Origin: Agreia sp. VKM Ac-1783
GTDB lineage: Bacteria; Actinomycetota; Actinomycetes; Actinomycetales; Microbacteriaceae
Length of the DNA: 64,000 nucleotides
NCBI RefSeq assembly: GCF_900177765.1
Contig: NZ_FXWI01000003.1
Span: 310,001 to 374,000, forward strand
Direction of reading: 5' to 3'
Each line of letters starts with the position of its first letter. The first letter of the stretch is position 1. Under the pieces are notes generated by a model, which was not told the DNA's origin, ran no database searches, and saw only the letters and a list, made by a program, of their open reading frames with translations. The position numbers and the translations under genes are program-made. This document shows, one piece after another, positions 39,910 to 51,342 of the stretch.

Positions 39910-41686
39910 CTTCCGCATCGGCGACGCCGATTTTCTTCTCGACGGACAGCCGTTCCGTATCCTGTCTGGCGCGCTGCACTACTTTCGCGTGCACCCCGAC
40001 TACTGGGCCGATCGCATCCACAAGGCCAAGCTCATGGGCCTCAACACGATCGAGACCTACGTGGCGTGGAACGAGCACTCACCGCAGCGGGGCGCGTTCG
40101 ACACCACCGGCGGGCTCGACCTGGGCCGTTTCCTCGACCTCGTCGCCGCGGAGGGTATGTACGCGATCGTGCGCCCCGGCCCGTTCATCTGCGCCGAGTG
40201 GGACAACGGCGGATTCCCCGGCTGGCTGTTCAGCGACCCCGCCGTCGGTGTGCGTCGCGACGAGCCGCTCTACATGGCGGCGGTCGCCGAGTACTTCGCC
40301 GAGCTGCTGCCGATCGTTGCATCGCGCCAGATCGATCGGGGCGGGCCCGTCATTCTCATGCAGATCGAGAACGAGTACGGCGCCTACGGCGATGACAAGA
40401 GCTACCTGCGCAAACTGGTCGAATTGACCCGGGCCGGCGACATCACCGTGCCGTTCACCACCATCGACCAGCCCACCGACCAGATGCTCGCCGACGGCAG
40501 CCTTCCCGAGCTACACAAGACGGGGTCGTTCGGCTCCCGCGCGGCCGAGCGGCTGGCCACTCTGCGCTCGCACCAGAAGACCGGTCCACTCATGTGCGCC
40601 GAGTTCTGGGACGGGTGGTTCGATCACTGGGGTGCACACCACCACGTGACCGACGCCCAGGACTCGGCGCGCGAGCTCGACGCGCTGCTCGCTGCCGGCG
40701 CGTCCGTGAACATCTACATGTTCCACGGCGGCACCAACTTCGGCTTCACGAACGGAGCGAACGACAAGGGCGTCTTCCAGCCCACCGTCACGAGCTACGA
40801 CTACGACGCTCCGCTCACCGAGTCGGGCGAGCCGGGCGAGAAGTTCTGGGCGTTCCGCGAGGTCATCTCCCGCTACGCACCGGTTCCCGACGAGGTTCCC
40901 GATCGAAGCGGCCCCGCGCCCGAGATCGAGGTCGTCCTCGACGAGCGGGTGTCGCTGTGGGATGCCGCGGGCCGGCTCGGCGAGGCGGCGACGGTCGACG
41001 CGCTGCCCACCATGGACGAGCGTGGACAGTTCAGGGGCTTCGCGCTCTACACTGCCGACCTCGAAGCGCCGTCCGATGCCACGGTCGACGCCGATCGCGT
41101 GCTCAGCGTCGGCGAGGTGCGCGACAGGGCGCAGGTCTTCGTCGACCGAGCCCCGGTCGGGGTGCTGCAACGAGACCACCACGACGTCAGCCTCAGCCTG
41201 CCTGCCTCACCCGACGCCGCATCGCTGGCGATCCTCGTCGAAGACCAGGGCCGTGTGAACTATGGTCACCGCATCGGCGAGCACAAGGGTCTCATCGGGG
41301 GAGTGTCGATCAGTGGCGCACCTGTCACCGGATGGAGCGTGCTCGAGCTCGACTTCAACGCCGTCGTGTCGGAGGCGAGCGACCTTTTTGAGCCCCTCGA
41401 GGCGAACGCGTCTGTTGCGGGGCCGTCGTTCGTGCGCGGCGCGTTCGCGGCGCCGGCCGGTCGTGATCTCTTCTTGAGTACCGACGGCTGGGGCAAGGGG
41501 CAGGCGTTCGTGAACGGCTTCAACCTGGGCCGCTACTGGAGCCGCGGCCCGGCGACCACTCTCTACGTTCCCGGCGCACTCGTTCGCGAGGGCCGCAATG
41601 AACTGGTGCTCTTCGAGCTGCACGGTGCGGCGAGAAACGTCGCGCTGTTCGTCGCTGGTGCGAGTCTGGGCCACACCGACTACTGA
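39902..41686 (+). CDS. GH35 beta-galactosidase
   Basis: The 594-residue enzyme has a TIM barrel (about 10-330) with acid/base E158 in the QIENEYG motif and nucleophile E234 in MCAEFWDGWFDHWG. The C-terminal part has two jelly-roll-like beta domains. There is no signal peptide. It probably releases galactose from imported beta-galactosides, which with GH51 fits arabinogalactan or xyloglucan side chains. It is the last gene of the cluster and ends seven bases before mrpG on the other strand. Confidence 0.93.
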   Translation: MPDFRIGDADFLLDGQPFRILSGALHYFRVHPDYWADRIHKAKLMGLNTIETYVAWNEHSPQRGAFDTTGGLDLGRFLDLVAAEGMYAIVRPGPFICAEWDNGGFPGWLFSDPAVGVRRDEPLYMAAVAEYFAELLPIVASRQIDRGGPVILMQIENEYGAYGDDKSYLRKLVELTRAGDITVPFTTIDQPTDQMLADGSLPELHKTGSFGSRAAERLATLRSHQKTGPLMCAEFWDGWFDHWGAHHHVTDAQDSARELDALLAAGASVNIYMFHGGTNFGFTNGANDKGVFQPTVTSYDYDAPLTESGEPGEKFWAFREVISRYAPVPDEVPDRSGPAPEIEVVLDERVSLWDAAGRLGEAATVDALPTMDERGQFRGFALYTADLEAPSDATVDADRVLSVGEVRDRAQVFVDRAPVGVLQRDHHDVSLSLPASPDAASLAILVEDQGRVNYGHRIGEHKGLIGGVSISGAPVTGWSVLELDFNAVVSEASDLFEPLEANASVAGPSFVRGAFAAPAGRDLFLSTDGWGKGQAFVNGFNLGRYWSRGPATTLYVPGALVREGRNELVLFELHGAARNVALFVAGASLGHTDY

Positions 41687-41693
41687 CGCCCCG

Positions 41694-42080
41694 CTACTCC
41701 GGTCGGTTCGCCGGGTCTGTCGCGAGGTCGTGGCTGGCCCGGTCGACCACGTCGGCCAGCTCGTCGGTGAGCAGCAGCTCCCGGCGAAGGTGACGGGTGC
41801 GATACGCGGCGCGGCCGACCATGTGGGCGGCGACCGGTGCCGTGAGCATCTGGAAGAGCATCACGAGGAACAGCGTCGAGATCGTGCCCCAGTTGCGTTG
41901 CTCGAGAGCGATGGCGAGCAGGATGAACGCCAGGCCCGCGATCTGCGGCTTGGTCGCCGCGTGCATGCGGGAGAGCGCATCGGGAAAACGCAGGAGCCCG
42001 ACGCCGGCCGCGAGGCTCAGCAGGGCGCCGATGAGCAGGCACGCCGATGAGGCGACCTCGAACCACGTGTCGGCGGTCAT
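41694..42080 (-). CDS. mrpG: Mrp antiporter subunit G
   Basis: The 128-residue protein has three membrane helices (ACLLIGALLSLAAGVGLLRF; the PQIAGLAFILLAIAL segment; TLFLVMLFQMLTAPVAAHMVG), typical of MnhG/MrpG, with an acidic and Arg-containing C-terminal tail. It is the last gene of the operon and overlaps mrpF by four bases. Confidence 0.93.
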   Translation of the reverse strand: MTADTWFEVASSACLLIGALLSLAAGVGLLRFPDALSRMHAATKPQIAGLAFILLAIALEQRNWGTISTLFLVMLFQMLTAPVAAHMVGRAAYRTRHLRRELLLTDELADVVDRASHDLATDPANRPE

Positions 42081-42412
42081 TTCTCGCCTCCCGCCAGCTC
42101 GTCGAGCGAGGGGTCGAGCGGCGACGTTCCCTCGTCTGCCCTGTTGGCCTCGGCGTCTTTCTGCTTCGTCGCGAAGCGGGCCACGCTCACCGAGCCGACG
42201 AAGGCGAACATGGCGAGAACCAGGGCCACGGGCAGCGTTCGTGTGTGGTGGTTGTAGACCATCTCCGCTCCGAGAATGCAGATGAGCGTCGAGAGCAGCA
42301 TGTCGGCGGCGACCATGCGATCGAGGATGGAGGGGCCGCGCCAGATGCGGATGACGGCGAAGAGAGCTGCTGCGGCGAACAGCGCCCCGGCGACATAGAC
42401 GACGATGCTCAT
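42077..42412 (-). CDS. mrpF: Mrp antiporter subunit F
   Basis: The 111-residue protein has three membrane helices (VYVAGALFAAAALFAVIRI; MLLSTLICILGAEMVY; LPVALVLAMFAFVGSVSVARF) and the conserved RGPSILDRMVAADM segment of MnhF. The soluble tail (about 80-111) is charged. Overlaps of four bases on both sides indicate translational coupling. Confidence 0.93.
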   Translation of the reverse strand: MSIVVYVAGALFAAAALFAVIRIWRGPSILDRMVAADMLLSTLICILGAEMVYNHHTRTLPVALVLAMFAFVGSVSVARFATKQKDAEANRADEGTSPLDPSLDELAGGEK

Positions 42413-43059
42413 TCGGGGTAGCCTCCCTCGCTCGTATATTGTTCGACCGGAATGGCCGGGTGGCGCTCTTCCCATGCCCGCTGTCGACGACCCGAGATGA
42501 TCGGTCCGAGAGACCGATCGGCCCGTGAGAGATTGACGCGGCGCACGTCGTCGCGCGAGCCGATCGCGCGAACGATGCGCTCTTCGACCGCCACCACGTC
42601 GGCGCGGGCCTTCTCGACGTCGGCCGCCGTCTCGGTGCCGAGTACGTGCAGATACAGGATGTCGTCCTGCCGGTCGGCTTCGACGACCAGCGAACCGGGC
42701 ACGAGCGAGACGGCCAGCGCGGTGAGCGTGAGGCTCAGATCGGATTTGGTGGACAGCTGCACGGCGACGATGGAGCTGGTCGGCACGCGGCGAGGATCGA
42801 TCGCGAGCCAGGCCACCTGGAACGAGGCGCGCACCAGGTCGAACAGGAAGTGCCCGAGGAAGACGACGAGCCCCAGCGGATTGACTCGGTCGGGCAACTC
42901 GACGGGAGGCAGGTAGAACACGCGGGTCACGAGCAGGGCGAGCAGGATGCCGGTGACGACGCTGAGCACGGACACCTGGTCCCACAGAAGGGTCCAGAGC
43001 ACGACGAGCCACAGCAACAGAGGAACCTGCCGCCAGATCGAGCCCTTCACGCCGCTCAT
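42409..43059 (-). CDS. mrpE: Mrp antiporter subunit E
   Basis: The 216-residue protein has N-terminal membrane segments (LLLWLVVLWTLLWDQVSVLSV; LVVFLGHFLFDLVRASF) and the MnhE core (LTLTALAVSLVPGSLVVEAD). The cytosolic C-terminus continues for about 60 residues. It is required for assembly of the complex in other species. Confidence 0.93.
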   Translation of the reverse strand: MSGVKGSIWRQVPLLLWLVVLWTLLWDQVSVLSVVTGILLALLVTRVFYLPPVELPDRVNPLGLVVFLGHFLFDLVRASFQVAWLAIDPRRVPTSSIVAVQLSTKSDLSLTLTALAVSLVPGSLVVEADRQDDILYLHVLGTETAADVEKARADVVAVEERIVRAIGSRDDVRRVNLSRADRSLGPIISGRRQRAWEERHPAIPVEQYTSEGGYPE

Positions 43060-44633
43060 GACACGCCCCCCTCGGGGAACACGAGCGAGATGTAGTCGGC
43101 GGGACCCTCGAGAGTCTCCGCCGCGCGGGTGGCCATCGAGTACAGGGGGCCGGCGAAGACGGTGAGCGCGACGCTCACCGTGACCATGGCCACGGTCGCG
43201 CCGATCATGATGCGGGGTGAGGCCTTCGTCTCCTGCACGTCAGAGGCCTCTTCGGGGGCCTCCTCTATGCGGTCGAGTGCCGGCGACTCCTCTTCGTGCG
43301 CCTCGCGCTTCGGCCGCCAGAAGGCCAGGCTCCACGCGCGCATCAGGGCGTAGAGAGTGAGTAGCGAAGTGAGCGCGCCGGCGCCGATCAGCACCCAGAT
43401 GAGTGGCGAGGGCGCCTGCGCCCCCGCTTCGAACAGGCCCAGCTTGCCGATGAAGCCCGAGAAGGGCGGGATGCCGCCGAGATTGAGGGCGGGAATGAAG
43501 AACAGCACGGCGATGACCGGCGAGGCCTTGAGCAGACCGCCGAGTCGATTGAGAGCGGTGGTTCCGCCCTGCCGCTCGACGAGTCCGGTGGCCAGGAAGA
43601 GGGTGGTCTGCACCGTGATGTGGTGGATCACGTAGTAGATCGTGGCGCCGAGGCCGGCCACCGTTCCGATCGCGATGCCGAAGATCATGTAACCGATGTG
43701 GCTGACCAGCGTGAATGACAGCATCCGCTTGATGTCTGACTGCGCGACGGCGCCCAGGATGCCGATGACCAGCGTGAGGAGCGCAACCACGAGCAGCGCG
43801 GTCTGCAGCGTGTTGCCGGGAAACAGGACGGTCTCAGTGCGGATGATCGCGTAGACGCCGACCTTAGTGAGCAGACCTGCGAACACCGCCGTGACGGGTG
43901 CCGGCGCCGTGGGGTAGGAGTCGGGGAGCCAGAACGACAGCGGGAAGACCGCCGCCTTGATGCCGAACGCCACGAGCAGCATGATCTGAAGCACGAGCTG
44001 GATGTCGGCGGGCAGCTCGCCGAGACGCACCGACAGCTGGGCGATGTTCACGGTTCCGGTGGCGCCGTAGATCATGGCGATCGAGGCGAGGAACAGCATC
44101 GACGACACGAGACTCACGATGATGTACGTGATGCCGGCCTTGATTCGAGCCTGGGTTCCGCCGAGCGTGAGCAGCACGTAGCTCGCCACGAGCAGGATCT
44201 CGAAGCTGACATAGAGGTTGAACAGGTCGCCCGCGACGAACGCGTTGAAGACGCCGGCAGCAAGGATCAGGTAGCTCGGGTGGTAGATCGACACGGGTGT
44301 CTCTCGGTCTCCGTCGGCCATACCCTGACCCACGGAGAACACGAGAACGAACAACAGCACGATCGATGAGATCAGCAGCATCAGGGCCGAGAGCCTGTCG
44401 ACTACCAGCACGATTCCGAACGGTGCCGACCAGCCTCCGACCTCGACGGCGTGGCCGCCGGTCTGATCGGTGAGGTAGACGAGCGCTGCGCTCGTGAGCA
44501 CCACGAGCGACAGGACCGAGATCGAGAACGTGACCTGCAGCCTCGGTCGACGACCCGCGATGAGTGCTCCGGCCGCGCCGATGAGGGGGAGCAGAACGAC
44601 GAGCGGGATCAGTGAGTTCATCAATGCGTTCAC
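43056..44633 (-). CDS. mrpD: Mrp antiporter subunit D
   Basis: The 525-residue protein is related to complex I subunits NuoM/NuoN, with about 14 membrane helices (PLVVLLPLIGAAGALIAG; VFNAFVAGDLFNLYVSFEIL; SDIKRMLSFTLVSHIGYM). The SFWLPDSYPTAPAPVTA segment is the signature of this family. A cytosolic acidic stretch (about 455-480) precedes the last helix. Confidence 0.94.
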   Translation of the reverse strand: MNALMNSLIPLVVLLPLIGAAGALIAGRRPRLQVTFSISVLSLVVLTSAALVYLTDQTGGHAVEVGGWSAPFGIVLVVDRLSALMLLISSIVLLFVLVFSVGQGMADGDRETPVSIYHPSYLILAAGVFNAFVAGDLFNLYVSFEILLVASYVLLTLGGTQARIKAGITYIIVSLVSSMLFLASIAMIYGATGTVNIAQLSVRLGELPADIQLVLQIMLLVAFGIKAAVFPLSFWLPDSYPTAPAPVTAVFAGLLTKVGVYAIIRTETVLFPGNTLQTALLVVALLTLVIGILGAVAQSDIKRMLSFTLVSHIGYMIFGIAIGTVAGLGATIYYVIHHITVQTTLFLATGLVERQGGTTALNRLGGLLKASPVIAVLFFIPALNLGGIPPFSGFIGKLGLFEAGAQAPSPLIWVLIGAGALTSLLTLYALMRAWSLAFWRPKREAHEEESPALDRIEEAPEEASDVQETKASPRIMIGATVAMVTVSVALTVFAGPLYSMATRAAETLEGPADYISLVFPEGGVS

Positions 44634-45075
44634 GGTGCCTTCGCCTCCGCTCGCCCTTCGAACTCGGTGTCTTCGCCCGAGCCGTCTTCCGCCTCGGTGC
44701 TCTCCTCGTCGTCCATCGAGCTATCTGCGCCGCCGACGGCCACGTCGGCCTCGTCGCTGGTGATGACGTCGGCTCGCGCGATGCGCCACGAACGGTAGAT
44801 GAGGGCGAGCAGGAAGGCGGAGACCCCGAAGGTGATGACGATGGCTGTGAGGATGAGCGCCTCGGGCAGCGGGTCGTGCATCTCGGACGGCTCGACTCCG
44901 TCGGCCACGATCGGGGCGAGACCCGCCGGCCCCGCGATGATCAGGATGAGCAGATTCGTGGCATTGCCCACCAAGAGGAAGCCGAGCAGCATGCGCGTCA
45001 TGCTGCGGCCGAGCAGCAGGTAGACCCCGCCGGCATAGAGCGCGGCCATCAGCAGGATCAGAACAAGGGAGGCGC

Positions 45076-45079
<4 letters not shown>
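44630..45079 (-). CDS. mrpC: Mrp antiporter subunit C
   Basis: The 149-residue protein resembles NuoK: three helices (LVLILLMAALYAGGVYLLLG; LLGFLLVGNATNLLILII; LPEALILTAIVITFGVSAFLL). The start is the ATG at 45079, and an open frame further upstream is not coding. The C-terminal 40 residues are strongly acidic. Confidence 0.93.
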
Positions 45080-48165
<3,086 letters not shown>

Positions 48166-48298
48166 TGCGGCTCCCTCAGATGTTCGGCCGGGGAACGGTT
48201 CGCGCCCGGTCGCAAGCGGCCGTGTGGAGCTTCAGTCTACCGGCGGTCGGGAGATGAATGCCCCGAACGGCATAAGTTCTTCGAGATTCTCGCTGGGG

Positions 48299-48343
48299 AG
48301 CTGCAGCCCGTCCCTACACATGAAGCGGGGCCGGGCTGCAGCT
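48299..48343 (-). terminator. Inverted repeat after the SDR gene and before mrpA
   Basis: The 12-bp arms agctgcagcccg (48299-48310) and cgggctgcagct (48332-48343) are perfect, with a 21-base loop. It begins five bases beyond the SDR stop and may end that message before the mrp promoter region. The rest of the 183-bp gap holds the mrp promoter but no clear boxes. Confidence 0.6.
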
Positions 48344-48348
48344 TCGAC

Positions 48349-49065
48349 TCAGGCTGCAGGAGGCGAGCTGACGAGCTGGGGATACAACGCCTCCAGCGGA
48401 GCCGAGAGCCCGGCCTTCACCTGCACGCTCGTGTCGTCGGCGAGAATCTCGAATTCTCCGGCCGCGACCCCGTCATAGGCGCGGGCGACGATGTCGGCCG
48501 GATCGGCCTTCAGCGCGGTGACTCCCTCGGTCATGGGGGTGTCCGCGTAGCCGAGGTGCAGCCCGACGACGTGGGTTCCCTGCGGCGCCAGCTCCAGGCG
48601 CAGCGAATTGGTCGCCGACCAGAACGCTGCCTTCGACGCGCTGTAGGCCCCGGCAACTCCGAGCCAGCTCAAAGCGGAGTGCACGTCGACGAGAACCCCT
48701 CCGCCGTTGCGTCCGAGAACACCGGCGAACTCACGGGCGACCGAGACCGCGCCGAAGAAATTGGTCTCGAACACGCGGCGCAGTGCCTCGGAGGATCCGA
48801 GCATCGGTACGTCTCCTGCCACGCCCGCGTTGTTGATGACCACGGTCGTGTCAGACGCGACGGCGGCGGCCGCTCTCACGGAGTCTTCGTCGGTGACATC
48901 GAGGGTCAGCGGCACCATGCGAGCGTCCTCCCAGTCGCGAGGCGTCCTGGCCGAGGCGTAGACCTTGATCGCTCCGCGCTCGAGCGCCTGGGTCACGAAC
49001 TCGCGCCCCAACCCGCCGTTTGCTCCGGTGACGAGAACCACTGCGCCGCTGATGTCTGTTGTCAT
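48349..49065 (-). CDS. Short-chain dehydrogenase/reductase
   Basis: The protein has about 238 residues from the ATG at 49065, placed nine bases after an aggaag site; an ATG at 49074 is in frame. The Rossmann fold has TGANGGLG for the nucleotide, NNAG and the catalytic Ser with YSASK (Tyr/Lys). The residues after the second strand (ASARTPRDWE) suggest NADP. The substrate is unknown. It is divergent from an HxlR regulator with 82 bp between. Confidence 0.9.
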   Translation of the reverse strand: MTTDISGAVVLVTGANGGLGREFVTQALERGAIKVYASARTPRDWEDARMVPLTLDVTDEDSVRAAAAVASDTTVVINNAGVAGDVPMLGSSEALRRVFETNFFGAVSVAREFAGVLGRNGGGVLVDVHSALSWLGVAGAYSASKAAFWSATNSLRLELAPQGTHVVGLHLGYADTPMTEGVTALKADPADIVARAYDGVAAGEFEILADDTSVQVKAGLSAPLEALYPQLVSSPPAA

Positions 49066-49147
49066 GATGTCCATCTTCCTTCTGGGTTGGAAATCACAAC
49101 CTAGCACTCTAGGTAGCAATATCCAACCCAGGTGGTATCCTGCGAGT

Positions 49148-49612
49148 ATGACGACGTCGGTTTTGGGCAAAGACCCTCTCTGCCCGGTAGCTCGAAGCCT
49201 CGAGGTGCTCGGCGAGAAGTGGACGATCCTCGTGGTGCGCGAAGCGCTGGCCGGGGTGACGAGGTTCTCCGACTTCCAGCAGCGCCTCGGCGTGGCTAAA
49301 GACGTCCTCGCGGCCAGGCTCGCGACCCTCGTCGAGTTCGACGTGCTCGAGCGCCGGTCGTACCGGGCCGAGGGGGAGCGTGAACGATTCGAGTACCTGC
49401 TGACGCAGGCCGGTCGCGACCTGGGCATCGTGCTGGCGAGCCTTGCGCAGTGGGGCGACACTCATCGACCGACGGGATTCGGGCCGGTCGTGGAGCATCG
49501 AGAACGCGGCACCGGAGACAGCCTGCATGTCGCTTTCGTAACAAAGGAGGGGCGCGAGGTCGCCCTGGATTCGGTCGAGGCGGTCAGCGGGCCTGGAGCG
49601 ACCGCGGCCTGA
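49148..49612 (+). CDS. HxlR-family transcriptional regulator
   Basis: The 154-residue protein has the HxlR winged helix: CPVARSLEVLGEKWTILVVR, then RFSDFQQRLGVAKDVLAARL and LEYL-like wing (RFEYLLTQAGRDLG). Cys12 at the usual position may sense oxidants or electrophiles. The gap to the divergent SDR gene holds an imperfect palindrome (aacctagcactctaggt). It probably represses the SDR gene. Its 3' end overlaps the opposing XRE gene by 29 bases. Confidence 0.9.
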   Translation: MTTSVLGKDPLCPVARSLEVLGEKWTILVVREALAGVTRFSDFQQRLGVAKDVLAARLATLVEFDVLERRSYRAEGERERFEYLLTQAGRDLGIVLASLAQWGDTHRPTGFGPVVEHRERGTGDSLHVAFVTKEGREVALDSVEAVSGPGATAA

Positions 49613-49865
49613 CCGCCGCGCGCGGCGGATTGATCTCGGCCCACACCTCGTCGAGCGATAGCGAGAGCACGTGCGCCAGTGCTGCGATCGTCTGGAACGA
49701 GGGCGTCGCGACGCGGCCCGTCTCGATCTTCCGGAGTGTCTCGGGCGAGATGCCGGCCTCGACGGCGACCTCGAGCATGGAGCGTTCGCCCCGGGCCCGG
49801 CGCAGCACGGAGCCGAGGCGCTGTCCGCGTTCGAGTTCGCTTGCGGAAAGGGGGAGTCTGACCAT
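49584..49865 (-). CDS. XRE-family helix-turn-helix protein
   Basis: The 93-residue protein has one XRE domain (about 15-75; RRARGERSMLEVAVEAGISPETLRKIE read across two helices) and a basic tail. The recognition helix SPETLRKIETGR is well conserved. It is divergent from the methionine aminopeptidase gene, with 46 bp and two interleaved inverted repeats between, so it may control that gene. Confidence 0.88.
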   Translation of the reverse strand: MVRLPLSASELERGQRLGSVLRRARGERSMLEVAVEAGISPETLRKIETGRVATPSFQTIAALAHVLSLSLDEVWAEINPPRAAVRPRSLQAR

Positions 49866-49877
49866 GCCTTGATACTA

Positions 49878-49907
49878 ATACCGTCATAACAGTACCGGTA
49901 TAGTTAT
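49878..49907. promoter_or_regulatory. Candidate XRE operator with interleaved inverted repeats
   Basis: ataccg (49878-49883) mirrors cggtat (49896-49901), and ataac (49886-49890) mirrors gttat (49903-49907). Both pairs lie in the 46-bp gap between the divergent XRE and map genes, and would overlap both promoters. Confidence 0.45.
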
Positions 49908-49911
49908 CGGC

Positions 49912-50727
49912 ATGATCGAGATCCTGAATAAGGCCCAACTAGCCCGCGCACGCGTCACCGGCGGCCTCGTCGCCGACATCCTGCACTCGCTGAAGCAGAA
50001 GATCGTCATCGGCACCAACCTGCTGGAGGTCGACCGGTGGGCGCGCGACATGATCGTCGACGCAGGAGCGCAGTCGTGCTACGTCGACTACGCGCCGTCG
50101 TTCGGCCGCGGCCCCTTCGGCCACTACATCTGCACCGCCGTCAATGACGCCGTGCTCCACGGGCTCCCTTACGACTATGCCGTTCGAGACGGAGACCTGC
50201 TGACGCTCGACCTGGCCGTCGCACTGCAGGGAGTGGCCGCGGACTCGGCCATCAGCTTCATTGTGGGCCCGTCGAGGCCGCCACAGAGCGTGGCCCTGAT
50301 CGCGGCCACCGAGCGGGCCCTCGGGGCGGGGATCGCCGCCGCCCGTCCGGGCGCTCGAATCGGAGACATCTCCCATGCCATCGGCACGGTCCTGACCGAG
50401 GAGGGCTACGCGATCAACCTCGAGTTCGGCGGCCACGGCATCGGGTCGACCATGCACCAGGACCCTCATGTCTCGAACGACGGCCGACCAGGTCGGGGCT
50501 ATCGCCTCAGACCCGGCCTGCTGCTCGCGCTTGAGCCCTGGGTCATGGCCGACACCGCCGAGCTCGTCACCGACCCCGACGGATGGACACTTCGAAGCGC
50601 AACAGGGGCGCGAACCGCGCACAGCGAGCACACCATCGCCATCACCGACGACGGCGCAGAGATCCTCACCGTGCCGTCGCGGTCGTCTCTCGCAGCAGCG
50701 GCAACTGCAGAGTCAGCCACGGGCTGA
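49912..50727 (+). CDS. map: Type I methionine aminopeptidase
   Basis: The 271-residue cytosolic enzyme removes N-terminal methionine. H83, D100, D111, H175, E208 and E239 align with E. coli H79, D97, D108, H171, E204 and E235, with the same spacing between most pairs. The N-terminus has no SH3-binding zinc finger. Actinobacteria often carry two copies, and this one, next to an XRE regulator rather than ribosomal genes, may be the accessory one (inference). Its last 62 bases overlap the opposing idi gene. Confidence 0.92.
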   Translation: MIEILNKAQLARARVTGGLVADILHSLKQKIVIGTNLLEVDRWARDMIVDAGAQSCYVDYAPSFGRGPFGHYICTAVNDAVLHGLPYDYAVRDGDLLTLDLAVALQGVAADSAISFIVGPSRPPQSVALIAATERALGAGIAAARPGARIGDISHAIGTVLTEEGYAINLEFGGHGIGSTMHQDPHVSNDGRPGRGYRLRPGLLLALEPWVMADTAELVTDPDGWTLRSATGARTAHSEHTIAITDDGAEILTVPSRSSLAAAATAESATG

Positions 50728-51202
50728 ACGCCCACGGGGTGCTGGCGACGGCGGCGCCCAGCGCATCCGGGTCGACCCAGTTCCACTCGGCCACCTCGTC
50801 GGGGCTGCCCGCCACGACGTCGCTCGTCGTGGCGGTGAATACGGGGCAGATCTCGTATTCGACGATGCCGGATGCGTCGGTCGCCCGATAGCGGAAGTCC
50901 GGCAGCGCGAGGGTCACGTCGTCGAGGGTGATGCCCAGCTCGCGCTCGGCGCGGCGGGCCACGGCGTCGGTCATCTCTTCGCCCGGTGCCGGATGACCGC
51001 AGAAAGAGTTGGTCCAGACGCCCGGCCACGCCACCTTGGCGAGCGAGCGTCGGGTCACGAGGATTCGACCCTGCTCGTCGAAGACATGGCACGAGAATGC
51101 AAGGTGCAGGGCGGTGTCTGTTGTGTGCACCGTGGCCTTGTCGGCCGTTCCGATCGGGGTCCCCTCCTCAGAAAGGAGGACCACCTGTTCGCGAGAAGAC
51201 AT
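50666..51202 (-). CDS. idi: Isopentenyl-diphosphate delta-isomerase, type I
   Basis: The 178-residue Nudix-fold enzyme interconverts isopentenyl and dimethylallyl diphosphate. C68 and H70 (SFCGHP), H26, H33 and E115/E117 (IVEYEICPV) match the active site of the E. coli enzyme. It supplies precursors for the carotenoid operon that diverges 140 bp away. Its 3' end is antisense to map over 62 bases. Confidence 0.94.
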   Translation of the reverse strand: MSSREQVVLLSEEGTPIGTADKATVHTTDTALHLAFSCHVFDEQGRILVTRRSLAKVAWPGVWTNSFCGHPAPGEEMTDAVARRAERELGITLDDVTLALPDFRYRATDASGIVEYEICPVFTATTSDVVAGSPDEVAEWNWVDPDALGAAVASTPWAFSPWLTLQLPLLRETTATAR

Positions 51203-51310
51203 TCCTTCAGTCTGCCAGAGGTGAGGGAATAGTCAGCCGACTGACTGATCGGACCCGTTTTCTTCGAGCAGGCAACCCGCCTTTGTGCAATCCCCCGGTC
51301 GCGGCGGATT

Positions 51311-51330
51311 ACTTAGACAGTCTCGTAAGT
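51311..51330. promoter_or_regulatory. Candidate operator/promoter of the carotenoid operon
   Basis: A nested palindrome reads actta, agac-a-gtct and taagt. It lies only 13 bp before the crtE GTG, and taagtt (51326-51331) could be the -10 box, giving a leaderless message. A repressor binding here would block transcription. A MarR-type regulator controls such operons in Corynebacterium, but none is nearby. Confidence 0.4.
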
Positions 51331-51342
51331 TAGCCTCGGACT

